A DNA stretch of 64,000 bases from UBA1952 sp965246905 (GCA_965246905.1 CBDFFZ010000010.1:124001-188000); one strand, 5' to 3'. Shown: positions 7,646 to 16,594, counted from the first letter of the stretch. Program-made: numbers and translations. The notes: generated by a model from the sequence alone, not told the origin.

Positions 7646-9913
7646 CTACCTGCTTATTTCTATTTGCCGTGTTACCGCGCCATTGCCGGTTTGTAATTGC
7701 AAAGTATAAATGCCTGGCGGCAGCCTGCTTATGTCCACCTCCACTTCCTTTACATTGCTGCTTAGCTTGCTTTCTTTTACTACCGCGCCATTGGCGGCGA
7801 TGATCCGATAGCTTTTGATGCTTCCCTGCTCCATCTTTATCGTAATGCTTTGCGAGGCAGGGTTCGGGTAGATGCTAACCTCGTCCCTATTCACAGCATT
7901 GCCGATGCCGGCTGTATTATGCCCATTGCCGGTAATAATGGTTTTGTAGCTTGTATCCGCCCCGCAGGCATTAGATACGATAAGCCTTGCTGTAAAAGTG
8001 CCATTAGCAGGATAGCTATAGATGATGATGCTGCCGCTGCCTGTTTGCGTACCTACCCCGAAAAGCCAGGAGTAGGTGGTGGCATTCTGCGAAGCAGGCG
8101 CTGAAAAAGAATACTGGCTACCGCTGACTAATATTGCGCTGATTGCACCCGCTACCGGCTTAGGCCGTACCTGCACGGTGATGGTATCCTTCTGGCTACA
8201 CCCGCCTGCTACAGAGGCAACCGCATAACGCGTAGTGATGGAAGGGCGCACCGTAGGCGCGGCACAGGCAGTGCAGGACAGGGCTGTGGGGTCGCCGCCG
8301 GGCACCACCTGCCAGGTATAGGGTGGCGCTGCGCCGAAGCCTGGCTTAATACCGAGCGTAGCAAGCGCTCCTGCGCAGATAAGGCTATCGGCTGTCCGGG
8401 CTTTGAGCGTGCCGCGCACCAGGATGCGGAAGCCACGGCTTACCGGCACTAATGAATGGCCGGTGCCACAGCCCGTATCCAGCGCGCTTACAAATACATC
8501 GTGGTAGCCGGTATCTGCTGCTGCAGGCTGCCAGGTTACGGCTACCTGCGGTGCCATAGTGCCGTGGCCGGTATAAAGGGTAGTGCTGCCCGCTGCTGCC
8601 TGGCGAAAATTATGCTCGAGGGCGATTTGCGAGCCGGGTATCTGCCCTGCCGCCGCAATGCTGAAGGATGCAGTGCTGCCGGGGCAAATGACCATAAGGC
8701 CGGCAACGCTGTCATAGGTAGCGCCGGTAAGGTTTTGCGGTTGTCCTATGGTTGGCAGCTTTACTGAGGTACTATCTATTACCCAGGCAACCCGGTAGGT
8801 CATAATATCGCCGAGGGGCATGCCGCCGCGGTACTCGGTAATGCGGAAGGCGAGGAAGTAGATGCCCGTGTCCGGAGCGGTAAAAGTGATATCTCCGGTG
8901 GCGGCATTGAGGGCAAAAGAAGAGCCGGGGCCAAAAGGATTTGCGGGCGAGAAGCCGGGCTTATATACCAGTGGCTGGGTGCTGTCTATGAGGCCGGTTT
9001 TTATGGCTGCCTGCTGGGCGGATGTAAGAAGATTAACTCCTGATAAATCTATGCTCGGATGCCAAACTTTTTTGCCCACCCTCATCTGGAGCGGCGTTAC
9101 GGAAATGGAATCCCGCTCTTGATCCACATAGCCGAAGCGGTAAGTTTGCGGCCTGCTCTTCAAGGCTACAATACAGGCCCGGTTGGTGGCTTCGGGCGAA
9201 TTGATAGAAGCGCCGGCGGAATAGCGGAAAATCCGGGAATAAAAGATGCCAAAACTTTCTTCGTGAGGTATAAGGAATGGAATACCATTTACATAAGAGG
9301 ATATAATATTTTTAAGCTTGTATGCGGCACTATCGTTAAGAATACTAAACTGCGCATGAAACAAAGTAATGCCCCCCACGGCTGCTGCGCTATCTACTGT
9401 AAAGTACACAGGAATTTCAGGAGTAAAGGTTATGGATGTGTCAGAAATAATCTCATTGGTAAAATTCAGGGTTTCGGGCCTTCCTTCCATTCCGGGGTCA
9501 GCGCAGCCATTGCATGCGTTGTGATAAAGGTGCATATATTGGCCAACGGGATAAGGCACATTATAGGCCGTAAGGATATTTCCGGTAGATTTCATCCGGT
9601 TAGCTTTTGAAGAACTGTCTCTATTGAAAAGCAGAATAACCGGATTAGCTGCATAGCCTCCCAAAGCACCATTAATATCAGTATTTGCAACACTATTGAG
9701 GGTACTACCAATTGCTAAACTACTTGTTGTGCCTCTGCAGCTATACCGTAGCTGGTGTTTAGTGTTAACCCCATTTGAAGCTACTTTTTGATACCCGCTT
9801 ACAAACCCTGTTGTAGCAGATTTGATTTTAAATCCCTGAAGAAGATATTGCGCAGTTGCATTGAGCGAAGAAAGTAAGGCACAAACCAACAGGAATGGAT
9901 AAATCCTTTTCAT
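7646..9913 (-). CDS. Large secreted protein with PKD-like domain and T9SS sorting domain
   Basis: A 755-aa protein with signal peptide MKRIYPFLLVCALLSSLNATAQ. The middle region has Ig/PKD-like repeats (ATTYSWLFGVGTQTGSGS, then YPANGTFTARLIVSN). The last 75 residues are a type A T9SS C-terminal domain beginning SIYPNPASQSITIKM and ending in a KQIEI-like strand. Such proteins cross the outer membrane by T9SS and are released or attached to the surface. Many Cys pairs lie in the 530-590 region (LICAGA, CTACAAP). There is no enzymatic domain; an adhesive or structural role is inferred. A terminator follows directly. Confidence 0.85.
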   Translation of the reverse strand: MKRIYPFLLVCALLSSLNATAQYLLQGFKIKSATTGFVSGYQKVASNGVNTKHQLRYSCRGTTSSLAIGSTLNSVANTDINGALGGYAANPVILLFNRDSSSKANRMKSTGNILTAYNVPYPVGQYMHLYHNACNGCADPGMEGRPETLNFTNEIISDTSITFTPEIPVYFTVDSAAAVGGITLFHAQFSILNDSAAYKLKNIISSYVNGIPFLIPHEESFGIFYSRIFRYSAGASINSPEATNRACIVALKSRPQTYRFGYVDQERDSISVTPLQMRVGKKVWHPSIDLSGVNLLTSAQQAAIKTGLIDSTQPLVYKPGFSPANPFGPGSSFALNAATGDITFTAPDTGIYFLAFRITEYRGGMPLGDIMTYRVAWVIDSTSVKLPTIGQPQNLTGATYDSVAGLMVICPGSTASFSIAAAGQIPGSQIALEHNFRQAAAGSTTLYTGHGTMAPQVAVTWQPAAADTGYHDVFVSALDTGCGTGHSLVPVSRGFRILVRGTLKARTADSLICAGALATLGIKPGFGAAPPYTWQVVPGGDPTALSCTACAAPTVRPSITTRYAVASVAGGCSQKDTITVQVRPKPVAGAISAILVSGSQYSFSAPASQNATTYSWLFGVGTQTGSGSIIIYSYPANGTFTARLIVSNACGADTSYKTIITGNGHNTAGIGNAVNRDEVSIYPNPASQSITIKMEQGSIKSYRIIAANGAVVKESKLSSNVKEVEVDISRLPPGIYTLQLQTGNGAVTRQIEISR

Positions 9914-9931
9914 AACTTAAATATTTATAAA

Positions 9932-9972
9932 ACGGCATCAGGGGCTGCGCTATGCAGCCCCCCTGATGCCGT
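9932..9972. terminator. Strong terminator-like hairpin
   Basis: ACGGCATCAGGGGCTGC at 9932-9948 pairs with 9954-9972 with only a 2-nt bulge and a 5-nt loop. It follows the T9SS remnant on the minus strand, so it may be that gene's old terminator. Confidence 0.55.
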
Positions 9973-9984
9973 AAGGTGAAAAAA

Positions 9985-10196
9985 TCAGTTGGAAACAGAA
10001 AGCAGCGAAGAACGGAGTAGCGACTTGTTTTGGTAAATGCCTATGGTGTAAGTTCCGGCGGCAACATCATTCAACAGCAGCTTAGTGGCGCTGAGATTGG
10101 CTATATTGCCGCTATACAGCGTTTTTACCTGCCTGCCAGCCCGGTGGTAAGCATTACCCTACGGCACGAGGATAGATTAGTGAATGGTTTTTTCAT
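9985..10196 (-). pseudogene. Remnant of a T9SS substrate: C-terminal sorting domain
   Basis: Reading leftward, an ATG-AAA-AAA start at 10194-10196 runs in one frame for about 20 codons. The last 55 codons, in another frame, encode a typical T9SS sorting-domain end (GRQVKTLYSGNI, then LLLNDVAAGTYTIGIYQNKS) and stop at 9985. The two frames do not join, and the start frame meets a stop after the switch. The likely history is an internal deletion that fused the 5' and 3' ends of a paralogue of the neighbouring T9SS gene, followed by decay. Confidence 0.65.
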
Positions 10197-10707
10197 AACG
10201 TGAAATTTTTCAAAAATGGTAAAAGGTTTATTAAATGTATAAAATATTAAATCAAAATTGCCAAGTGTTAAAATTATTAAATTACTAACTATCGTAACGG
10301 ATGCGGGTAGCCAAAAGGTACCCCCACTTTAACGATTGCAGTACGTTGCTAACATTTTTTTATCATAGATCTCTTGCATTACTAAAAAATAACATCTCTT
10401 AGTAGCCCTTACAACCCTCGATTCCTTTCATTACGGTATTTGCCGCTTATAGGGCAGGCAAGTTAAAATAATATTTTTTTGTTCATTTAAATTAATAATT
10501 CTTTCTTTTTCAATTAGTTAGCTGATTTTGTATGAAGTTGCCTCAAAAAAATTCAAAAAATTTTTAGCAAACGCTGAGTTTGGCAAGATAATTGCAGTAG
10601 TAATAGGTAGCGCTCTTCCTCTTGAACTATCCCCTTGTGCTGCTATTTATTTTTACATGCATCCCGCACGTCTGCCCGTGCTGCCGCGGTTCCCCCTAAT
10701 CATTTTT
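10197..10707. other. AT-rich intergenic region
   Basis: About 500 bp between the T9SS remnant and the hairpin array. It is AT-rich with several T and A runs. No coding signal with convincing composition and no named motif were found. It may hold the promoter for the rightward gene at 11039. Confidence 0.4.
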
Positions 10708-10710
10708 ACA

Positions 10711-10960
10711 TCGGCCTCAAGGACTGAGGCCGATGCCTCAGCCATTGAGGCCGATCCCCCGATCACTGAGGCCGATCCCTCAGTGGCTGAGGCCGAAGTC
10801 CTGGTCATCGGGGCCGAAGCCTCGACTATCGAGGCCGATCCCCCGGGCGCTGAGGCCGAAGCCCCGATGACCGGGGCCGATCCCCCAACCATCGGGGCTT
10901 CGGCCTCAGAGACCGGGGCCGAAGCCTCAGCAGTTGAGGCCGAAGCCTCGACTACCGGGA
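10711..10960. repeat. 24-bp-period tandem hairpin array
   Basis: About ten to eleven degenerate units of about 24 bp. Each centres on a short inverted repeat joined by CCGAT or CCGAA. Perfect examples are TCGGCCTCA/TGAGGCCGA (10711-10733), GCCTCA/TGAGGC (10735-10751 and 10924-10940), GCCTCGA/TCGAGGC (10819-10835) and GCCCCG/CGGGGC (10861-10877). Stem bases change in pairs between units. Because 24 is a multiple of 3, both strands stay open as low-complexity EADPSITEAD-like or EASAPMTE-like frames, which I regard as by-products. The array ends about 80 bp before the gene at 11039. Confidence 0.8.
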
Positions 10961-11038
10961 ACTTTGCACGCAGGCATCCATCCTGTATTGAAACAATTAT
11001 AAACACTCATTCAACTCATTTTTTTAAGACCATCTAAT

Positions 11039-11731
11039 ATGGCGGATTTCATAGTAAGAGACGATGCGGGCTTCAACAGCCAGCTCAAAAATTTCAAAAC
11101 CAAGCTTCCTTCCTACCTCGAAGAGCTGAGCCTTACCAAAGAAGACCTCACGGAAGCGGCAATCATTTCCAATTTCTACGATTGGGTGGCTACCAATACC
11201 GTACTGCAAAACGAGCGCAAGCTCCGCTGGAATTCATTTAAGGATATGCTGCGCCGCCCCGGTGCCGGCCAGCCGCCAATGAGCCTGCCACCAGACACGC
11301 TGATCGTTGCGGCACCGCCGGAAACCGCCCCACTGGGGGCTGAGGACTGGCTGCGCAGGATTGCAAAGCGGATCAAAGGCAGTAAAAACTACACGGAAGC
11401 CATTGGCCTCGACCTCGGTATCGTAGCCCCGGCTGCCGCAAAAGCTACCCAAAGCAAAAAGCCGGTGTTCAGCATTCAGCTGGTAGCCGGCCAGCCGCTC
11501 ATCGTCTGGAAAAAGGACGGTATGGACGGTGTAGAGATCTGGAAAGACAGCGGCGATGGCCATTTTACGCTGCTCCTCTTCGATCAGCGCCCCAACCACC
11601 TCGATACCAGTGAGCTGCCCGCACCGGGCATCACAGCCGTATGGCGCTACAAGCTCATCTACCGCTTGCGGGATGAGCGGGCCGGCGAATGGAGCGACCC
11701 GGTTTCCGTAACAGTAACGGGTACGGTATAG
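11039..11731 (+). CDS. Unknown protein with C-terminal fibronectin-III-like fold
   Basis: A 230-aa protein without a signal peptide. Residues 1-70 are helical and polar (MADFIVRDDAGFNSQL). A proline/alanine linker follows. Residues about 140-228 look like an Fn3-type beta-sandwich (VFSIQLVAGQPLIVWKKDG, then WRYKLIYRLRDERAGEWSDP). Similar unnamed proteins occur in other Bacteroidota. The upstream neighbour is the hairpin array and a clean terminator follows at 11748. The function is not known; the composition is GC-richer than the flanking intergenic DNA. Confidence 0.6.
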   Translation: MADFIVRDDAGFNSQLKNFKTKLPSYLEELSLTKEDLTEAAIISNFYDWVATNTVLQNERKLRWNSFKDMLRRPGAGQPPMSLPPDTLIVAAPPETAPLGAEDWLRRIAKRIKGSKNYTEAIGLDLGIVAPAAAKATQSKKPVFSIQLVAGQPLIVWKKDGMDGVEIWKDSGDGHFTLLLFDQRPNHLDTSELPAPGITAVWRYKLIYRLRDERAGEWSDPVSVTVTGTV

Positions 11732-11747
11732 CTAAGCAGGATTAGTG

Positions 11748-11788
11748 AAAGGCTTTTGGGGGGGCAATGCCTTCAAAAGCCTTTTTTT
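11748..11788 (+). terminator. Rho-independent terminator
   Basis: AAAGGCTTTT (11748-11757) pairs with AAAAGCCTTT (11775-11784), followed by further T, directly after the gene ending at 11731. Confidence 0.75.
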
Positions 11789-11843
11789 ATTTTTGGGGAA
11801 GATTAAAAAAGATGCACACCTAAACTTTGTGATCCCGAATTCA

Positions 11844-12019
11844 CAGCCGCTTACTGAAAGATCCCTGCGGGATGACAAAAGTTGGAGTAGGAGTATAGTT
11901 GATGATGACGCCTGCTGAGCCGTACAAAACACAAGCACCTCCCAACTTTGTCCTCCCGCAGGAATCTTTAGCACAGCTGCTTACGGAAAGATCCCTGCGG
12001 GAGGACAAAGATGGAGTAG
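11844..12019. repeat. Three copies of a short interspersed repeat
   Basis: Two direct copies (11844-11890 and 11974-12019) share CTTACnGAAAGATCCCTGCGGGA followed by GACAAA and GGAGTAG. A third copy, inverted, lies at 11943-11980 (CTTTGTCCTCCCGCAGGAAT). The core GATCCCTGCGGGA is palindromic. This is a REP-like element filling the gap between 11731 and 12097. Confidence 0.65.
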
Positions 12020-12096
12020 TTAAAACAGCATGAATAGTTGTGCCAGAAGTTAATGGCATTGGTCGTGGTATGTTCTCCAGAAAGAGATCATCTATT

Positions 12097-12865
12097 TTAA
12101 AGCCCTGAATAATAATCGTACCCCAACTCTGCCCAGTAATCACGCGGGCGGGTATTGCTGAAGTACATGGTGCCAATCTGTTTCAGGTGCTTGATGCCGT
12201 ATTTTATGGGGATGATGAGCCGCAGCGGCGCCCCTTGCTTTTGAGGGAGCGGCTGCCCGTTCATTTCAAAGGCAAGGATGGTTTGCGGGTGAAGCGCGCT
12301 TGCCCGGTCGATGCCTACAAAGTAGCCGCCATCGGGCGTGCGCAGGCCCATGTAGGCTTGCGCGGCCGCGCTGTCGAGATGGTAATGCTTTACGAAATCC
12401 GAGAGGCGCACACCGCCCCAATGGGTTACCTGATCCCAGCCTTCAATGCATTTAAAATCGAAGATCACCTCTGTTTTCGGCAACTGCTTCAGCTCATCAA
12501 GCGTAATCCGCAGCGTGTCGCCGGGGGCCCGGGCCACGTTTAGCCGCCAGGAAGGATCGTCGGCAGGGGCCGTCATTCCTATATCGCCGTTTAGTCGGAG
12601 CGGTTTGATATGCCCATCGTTAGCGTAAGTGGTAGTGAGGTTGTAAGGGCTGAATGTACCACTGAACAAGGCTTCATTGGCCCGGAGAATGCTGCGGAAT
12701 GGCGCGCGGATTAAAACGGTCATCGGAAGCGGGAGCTGATCGAAAAAGTGTAATCCAGCCTATCCACGCAAGCCCGATCATCAAAAAGAAAACAGTGAAG
12801 GAGATAATGGTTTTGCGGCGGATGCGCGCCTCGATGGTGGGCACGCTTTTGGTTTTTATGCTCAT
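12097..12865 (-). CDS. Membrane-anchored molybdopterin-dependent oxidoreductase (frameshift at about 12713)
   Basis: Two overlapping frames read as one protein. The N-terminal frame starts at 12865 (MSIKTKSVPTIEARI) and has one membrane anchor (ISFTVFFLMIGLAWIGWITL). The C-terminal frame carries the sulfite-oxidase/MsrP-like Mo-cofactor domain, with the Mo-ligating Cys in FDFKCIEGWDQVTHWGGV. The frames would join if the AAAA run at 12713-12716 had one base fewer, giving ASDDRLIRAPFRSILRANE, which suits the family. It overlaps the cytochrome b gene by 4 bp (ATGA), so the pair probably forms a periplasm-facing redox complex. Whether the break is real or a sequencing error is unknown. Confidence 0.75.
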
Positions 12866-13563
12866 GCTTCTTCTATTTCTTTAGTAATTGGCTGCGGGAT
12901 GACGGGCTCTTCCTTTACTACCTCAAAGCCGGTAACAATGCTCTGGAAATTTTGCCAGCCGGCAATTATTACCTGCCCTATATGCACAAGAAAGAACAGG
13001 CAATAGCCAATGGTAAGAATGAAGTGAATAGCGCGCGCAGCCGCATAACCTCCGCAGAGCGAACAGAGCCAGTAAAATTGTGCTGGCTTATAGATGGCAA
13101 GGCCGGTTGCAATAGAGCCAAAGCCCATGAAGATGATGGATGTATAGGCAATACGCTGTGCATCGTTGTACTTACCAACCTGCGGCACGGGCATTTTACG
13201 GATGCGCAGATCATGCAGCACCACGAGCCATGCACCTTTCCAGGAGGTTTTCAGGGGTATCAGCGCCCGCCACTCTCCGGAGAAGATGGTATAGAAAAAG
13301 TAGAGCAGCCCGTTGCCGAAAAAGGCCCACATAAACACAAAATGAAATGACATGCCCTCGGCAAGGCGGAAAGGAATGTTGAGCGCCTGGAAAAATGATT
13401 TCGGGAAGAGCTTGAGTACCGTGGTATCGCCCCAGCCAAGGCGGTAGGCTGGGTTGGCCCAGTAGATGAGCAGCCCGCTCCAGATCATGATGGTAAGCAG
13501 TGGGAAGTTGATCCAATGTACCCAGCGAGTGACAAGGCGGTGCTTCGGGACAATCCGTTTCAT
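12862..13563 (-). CDS. Cytochrome b/b6-family membrane subunit
   Basis: A 233-aa integral membrane protein of the thiosulfate-reductase/Ni-Fe-hydrogenase cytochrome b type. About four helices are visible (FPLLTIMIWSGLLIYW, FHFVFMWAFFGNGLLYFFY, a third near SIIFMGFGSIATGLAIY, a fourth near FILTIGYCLFFLVHI). Candidate haem ligands are the His in TRWVHW, SFHFVF, ARAIHF and LVHIGQ. The ATG at 13561-13563 (MKRIVPKHRLV) is chosen; a 12-codon longer start at 13599 is possible. It is translationally coupled to the molybdoenzyme downstream and probably passes electrons between quinone and that enzyme. Confidence 0.8.
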   Translation of the reverse strand: MKRIVPKHRLVTRWVHWINFPLLTIMIWSGLLIYWANPAYRLGWGDTTVLKLFPKSFFQALNIPFRLAEGMSFHFVFMWAFFGNGLLYFFYTIFSGEWRALIPLKTSWKGAWLVVLHDLRIRKMPVPQVGKYNDAQRIAYTSIIFMGFGSIATGLAIYKPAQFYWLCSLCGGYAAARAIHFILTIGYCLFFLVHIGQVIIAGWQNFQSIVTGFEVVKEEPVIPQPITKEIEEA

Positions 13564-13739
13564 AAATACTGGAGCTGTGTAGCCCGCAATATTACGCATT
13601 AGATCACCATAAAATTAGTCGGGTAGCTGACATAGGTATGACTCAGTACTCCTTTCCTCCAAATTAAAATACTGCCTATTCTTTTTTGGAAATCCGATAC
13701 ACGCAGCGCCTGAAATAGCCTTGCCAGCACTATGAAATT

Positions 13740-14525
13740 TTACTGCGCAATTTCATCACCGCCAATTGCCGTTGGCTCTTCGCGGCTGCTGTTCCATTCT
13801 ATAATAAAATTATTGCGTCCTATGCCCGTTAGGATGCTCATGTATTTCATTTGTATTAGCTCAAGCATCGACAGAAAGGTGAAAATGGCGTGTATGCGGT
13901 TCTCGCATTGCATGAACACGTTTTCAAAGGTTACCCTGGCTTCCCGGCCAACATAATCGAGCAGGTAGGCACGCTGCCCTTCAAGGCTGTAATTGTATTT
14001 TACCACTACGTGCTGCGGCTTGTCGGTACGCTCTTTAAAGCGCTTCATTACCCGCTCAAAGGTGTTCATGAGCTTGTACATCGTTACCGTTTGTATCTCG
14101 GTGCCTTCGCCATACTCATCGCTGATCGACTGTAGCTCCTGCTTTATGTTGCCGCGCCTTTGCATCAGCAGCCGCTCTGCTTCCATGCTCATCATCAGCT
14201 CCGAGGCTTCTTTGAAGCGCTTGTACTCGAGTATCTTATCTACCAGCTCCTGCCGTGGGTCTATCATATTTCCCTGCGCATCTACCTCGCGGCGCGGCAG
14301 CAGCATCCTGGCTTTGATGCGCATAAGGGTGGATACGAACAGGATAAATTCGCTGGCCAGTTCTATATTCAGCGTCTCAAGCTCATGGATATATACCAGG
14401 AACTCTTTAGTAAGCGTATTGATGGGAATGTTGTAAATGTCCAGCTCATCGCGCTCTATGAAGAACAGCAACAGATCGAAAGGGCCTTCAAACTGGGGCA
14501 GCTTTATCTGGTAGGTGGCGGACAT
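13740..14525 (-). CDS. scpA: Segregation and condensation protein A
   Basis: A 261-aa kleisin that bridges SMC heads in the chromosome-condensing SMC-ScpAB complex. The N-terminal family signature YQIKLPQFEGPFDLLLFFIERDEL is present (here split at residue 20 by reading: YQIKLPQFEGPF, DLLLFFIERDEL). LASEFILFVSTLMRIKARMLLPR-type helices follow, and the C-terminal winged helix ends in RNNFIIEWN. The length matches Bacteroidota ScpA. No scpB or smc gene lies in the window. Confidence 0.92.
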   Translation of the reverse strand: MSATYQIKLPQFEGPFDLLLFFIERDELDIYNIPINTLTKEFLVYIHELETLNIELASEFILFVSTLMRIKARMLLPRREVDAQGNMIDPRQELVDKILEYKRFKEASELMMSMEAERLLMQRRGNIKQELQSISDEYGEGTEIQTVTMYKLMNTFERVMKRFKERTDKPQHVVVKYNYSLEGQRAYLLDYVGREARVTFENVFMQCENRIHAIFTFLSMLELIQMKYMSILTGIGRNNFIIEWNSSREEPTAIGGDEIAQ

Positions 14526-14909
14526 TAATATAGTGCGTGCGGGGTGCGAAGATAATCAGCTGTATGGAACCTGCCTCCTGAGCTGAACGCAGGTGAATAG
14601 CGTCCCTTTTATCAGCCCCGGGCTGAAGCCGCGGGGTTAAGGAGATCTTGTCATTGGCTAAAGCCGGATCTGCCAACAATCTATTGCCGGCGCTTTCCCA
14701 AAAAACCGGTAGTGCCGCTGGTTGAAAACGGGTGTTCACAGCGACTATCATCGGGAACGTAGCTTTACGTCTTCAGAATCATTGCGCATGGAAGGCTCAC
14801 ACTGCACGAAGCTTCCATCATTTGCTGAGCATTGCCAACAATGCTTAAACCGGCGCATTATGAAAATCGTGCACTTCTGAAATGCAGGGTCCAACGACAT
14901 TTCCTGATA
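14526..14909. other. Intergenic region, nothing clearly assignable
   Basis: About 380 bp between scpA and an exported-protein gene. It contains one imperfect palindrome (CCCCGGGCTGAAGCCGCGGGG, 21 bases; stem CCCCG/CGGGG near 14620-14640) resembling scattered extragenic palindromes. No gene or promoter box could be supported. Confidence 0.4.
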
Positions 14910-15530
14910 TTAGTTGTTAGGCATAACCCTGTATTTTAAAATAAACTTTTTCCTAAGCGGTGGCATGGTGCCAAACTTATAAAACCTGCAAATCTTCAGC
15001 TTTCCGGCATCATACATTTGAAAGTTGGGCGGATAAATAAACCTCATTTCGATCCGGTCGCTGAAAATTTTCCCTGTAATTCTTCTAAAAGCAAATTTGC
15101 TTTTTCCAAACTGGGCTATAAACGTATTATCCGCATTGATTTTAATGCCGGTAATTGCATTATCCTGCTCAGCAAGCAATTTAGTGGTGCTTAATGATTG
15201 AAACCTTTTCAAGTTTTTATTTATTATAGCCGTATCTGAGCACTCAACACCAAAGGCAGTACCCTCCCTATCCGACAAAAAATAAAAGAAACGCATATGA
15301 GAGCTGCCGTCCTGCGAAACGGTTCCGGGCGGAACACAGGGTGCGGCCTTGCCAAAGGTTTTTATACCAGCCTCTTCGACAATTTTGTAAAGTTCCTTTG
15401 TCTTTTTGCTGATGTATATCGTATCGCACTTGTTATCAAAAAAATAATAGCCGTCCGTGCGGAAATTCAGGTGCTGTGCAGAAGCCCCCTGATAAAACAG
15501 GATCAGTAATAATGGGAAAATATATTTCAT
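14910..15530 (-). CDS. Unknown exported protein
   Basis: A 206-aa protein starting at ATG 15528-15530 with signal peptide MKYIFPLLLILFYQGASAQ. A start 13 codons upstream is possible but would bury the signal peptide. The mature part is basic near the C-terminus (KLKICRFYKFGTMPPLRKKF) and has three cysteines. No family recognised. It lies 49 bp downstream of another small exported protein on the same strand, so the two are probably one transcription unit. Confidence 0.65.
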   Translation of the reverse strand: MKYIFPLLLILFYQGASAQHLNFRTDGYYFFDNKCDTIYISKKTKELYKIVEEAGIKTFGKAAPCVPPGTVSQDGSSHMRFFYFLSDREGTAFGVECSDTAIINKNLKRFQSLSTTKLLAEQDNAITGIKINADNTFIAQFGKSKFAFRRITGKIFSDRIEMRFIYPPNFQMYDAGKLKICRFYKFGTMPPLRKKFILKYRVMPNN

Positions 15531-15579
15531 TGTTTTAAGGAATGGGCAAAGGCTAATGCCTCTGCCCATTTTCTGTTGA

Positions 15580-15981
15580 TTAATTACCTAAAAGAAAGCT
15601 CCTCATTGCAGGCTCCACTATATTATCCGCATTGATGTACACACTTTTTAATGTGCCCGGGTCATTCACCTCTGTAGTAATATTACCGACCTCATCTGCA
15701 TTGGTTACAAGTTCTGAGTTAGCAAAGCTCAGGCTGTTTAGCATGTTCTCTGCGCCAGCATCTGTATTGACGCCAGATGGAAGATCACCATTTGCTACAA
15801 TTTTGCCACATACAGCCCAGGAGCCGCTGCAAGGGCCAAAAGTATGGATGTTATGCACTTGTCCATTGTCAACATCACACATAAAATATTTGCCGCCCGA
15901 GCAGCCATACGCAAGATAATGTGTTGCATTTGCCATGCCTACTATCAGAAGTGACGCAGCGGTAAGAATAATTTTTTTCAT
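15580..15981 (-). CDS. Unknown small exported protein
   Basis: A 133-aa protein with signal peptide MKKIILTAASLLIVGMANA. Four cysteines lie in the first half of the mature chain (YGCSGGKYFMCDV, GPCSGSWAVCGK), probably as disulfides. The C-terminal half is acidic and Asn-rich (NTDAGAENMLNSLSF). No family recognised. It is the first gene of a probable pair with the exported protein at 14910. Confidence 0.65.
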   Translation of the reverse strand: MKKIILTAASLLIVGMANATHYLAYGCSGGKYFMCDVDNGQVHNIHTFGPCSGSWAVCGKIVANGDLPSGVNTDAGAENMLNSLSFANSELVTNADEVGNITTEVNDPGTLKSVYINADNIVEPAMRSFLLGN

Positions 15982-16160
15982 AAAGAAAGATTTTCACGCT
16001 AAAACAGTTTTTCCTACTCGTTTCTAAAGGTTTTCGGATACGCCTTTACGTTTTGCAAAATCGTAAGACAAATGTATTTTCGTCCTGCCAATTAACCAGT
16101 ATACTTAAAATGCACATCTTCAACTCTGAGAACACTACTTCTCAACTCCTGGTATATATT

Positions 16161-16511
16161 ATGAAAATAAAAGTTGGCGATAACATCCGTAAAGCCCGGG
16201 TAGCAAAAAACTATACGCAGGACTATCTTGCGCAGCAATTGAACATTACCCCAACTGCTTATGGCAATATGGAAAGAGGAAAAACAGACGTCGCTTTATC
16301 CCGGCTGGAAGAAGTAGCAAAGATCCTAGAGACTACACCTGAAAGTTTACTAAGCGGCCAAACGTCAATAAATATTACCGCCCCAATCACCAATGGGGTA
16401 TTCTATGATTCCAGTAATAATAATTTTGGTATTTCAGAAGAAGCGCTCAATAACCTTACACGGGCGTTGCACCGTATGTGCGACCTGCTGGAGAGCAAAC
16501 AAAATAGCTGA
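16161..16511 (+). CDS. XRE-family helix-turn-helix regulator
   Basis: A 116-aa Cro/C1-type DNA-binding protein. HTH residues are about 7-60: IRKARVAKNYTQDYLAQQLN with the recognition helix region TPTAYGNMERGKTDVAL. The C-terminal 50 residues (EEALNNLTRALHRMCDLLESK) probably form a dimerising helix. ATG at 16161 is chosen because the 36 upstream in-frame codons are AT-rich and unlike the family. It converges on ndk across a shared terminator. The target is unknown. Confidence 0.8.
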   Translation: MKIKVGDNIRKARVAKNYTQDYLAQQLNITPTAYGNMERGKTDVALSRLEEVAKILETTPESLLSGQTSINITAPITNGVFYDSSNNNFGISEEALNNLTRALHRMCDLLESKQNS

Positions 16512-16542
16512 TGCGCTATTGATCTTTTCTACCGCTAAATAA

Positions 16543-16571
16543 ACAAGTCCTGCTTTCGAGGCAGGACTTGT
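16543..16571. terminator. Bidirectional terminator between XRE gene and ndk
   Basis: ACAAGTCCTGC (16543-16553) and GCAGGACTTGT (16561-16571) form a perfect 11-bp stem with a 7-nt loop, flanked by A/T-rich sequence on both sides. Confidence 0.8.
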
Positions 16572-16594
16572 AATGTTTTAGGATTAAAATTCGA

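Noticed and set aside
10528..11037. Open frame across the hairpin array encoding EAD/EAS repeats
   Set aside because: Both strands stay open only because the repeat period is 24 bp; flanking parts are AT-rich with no coding features.
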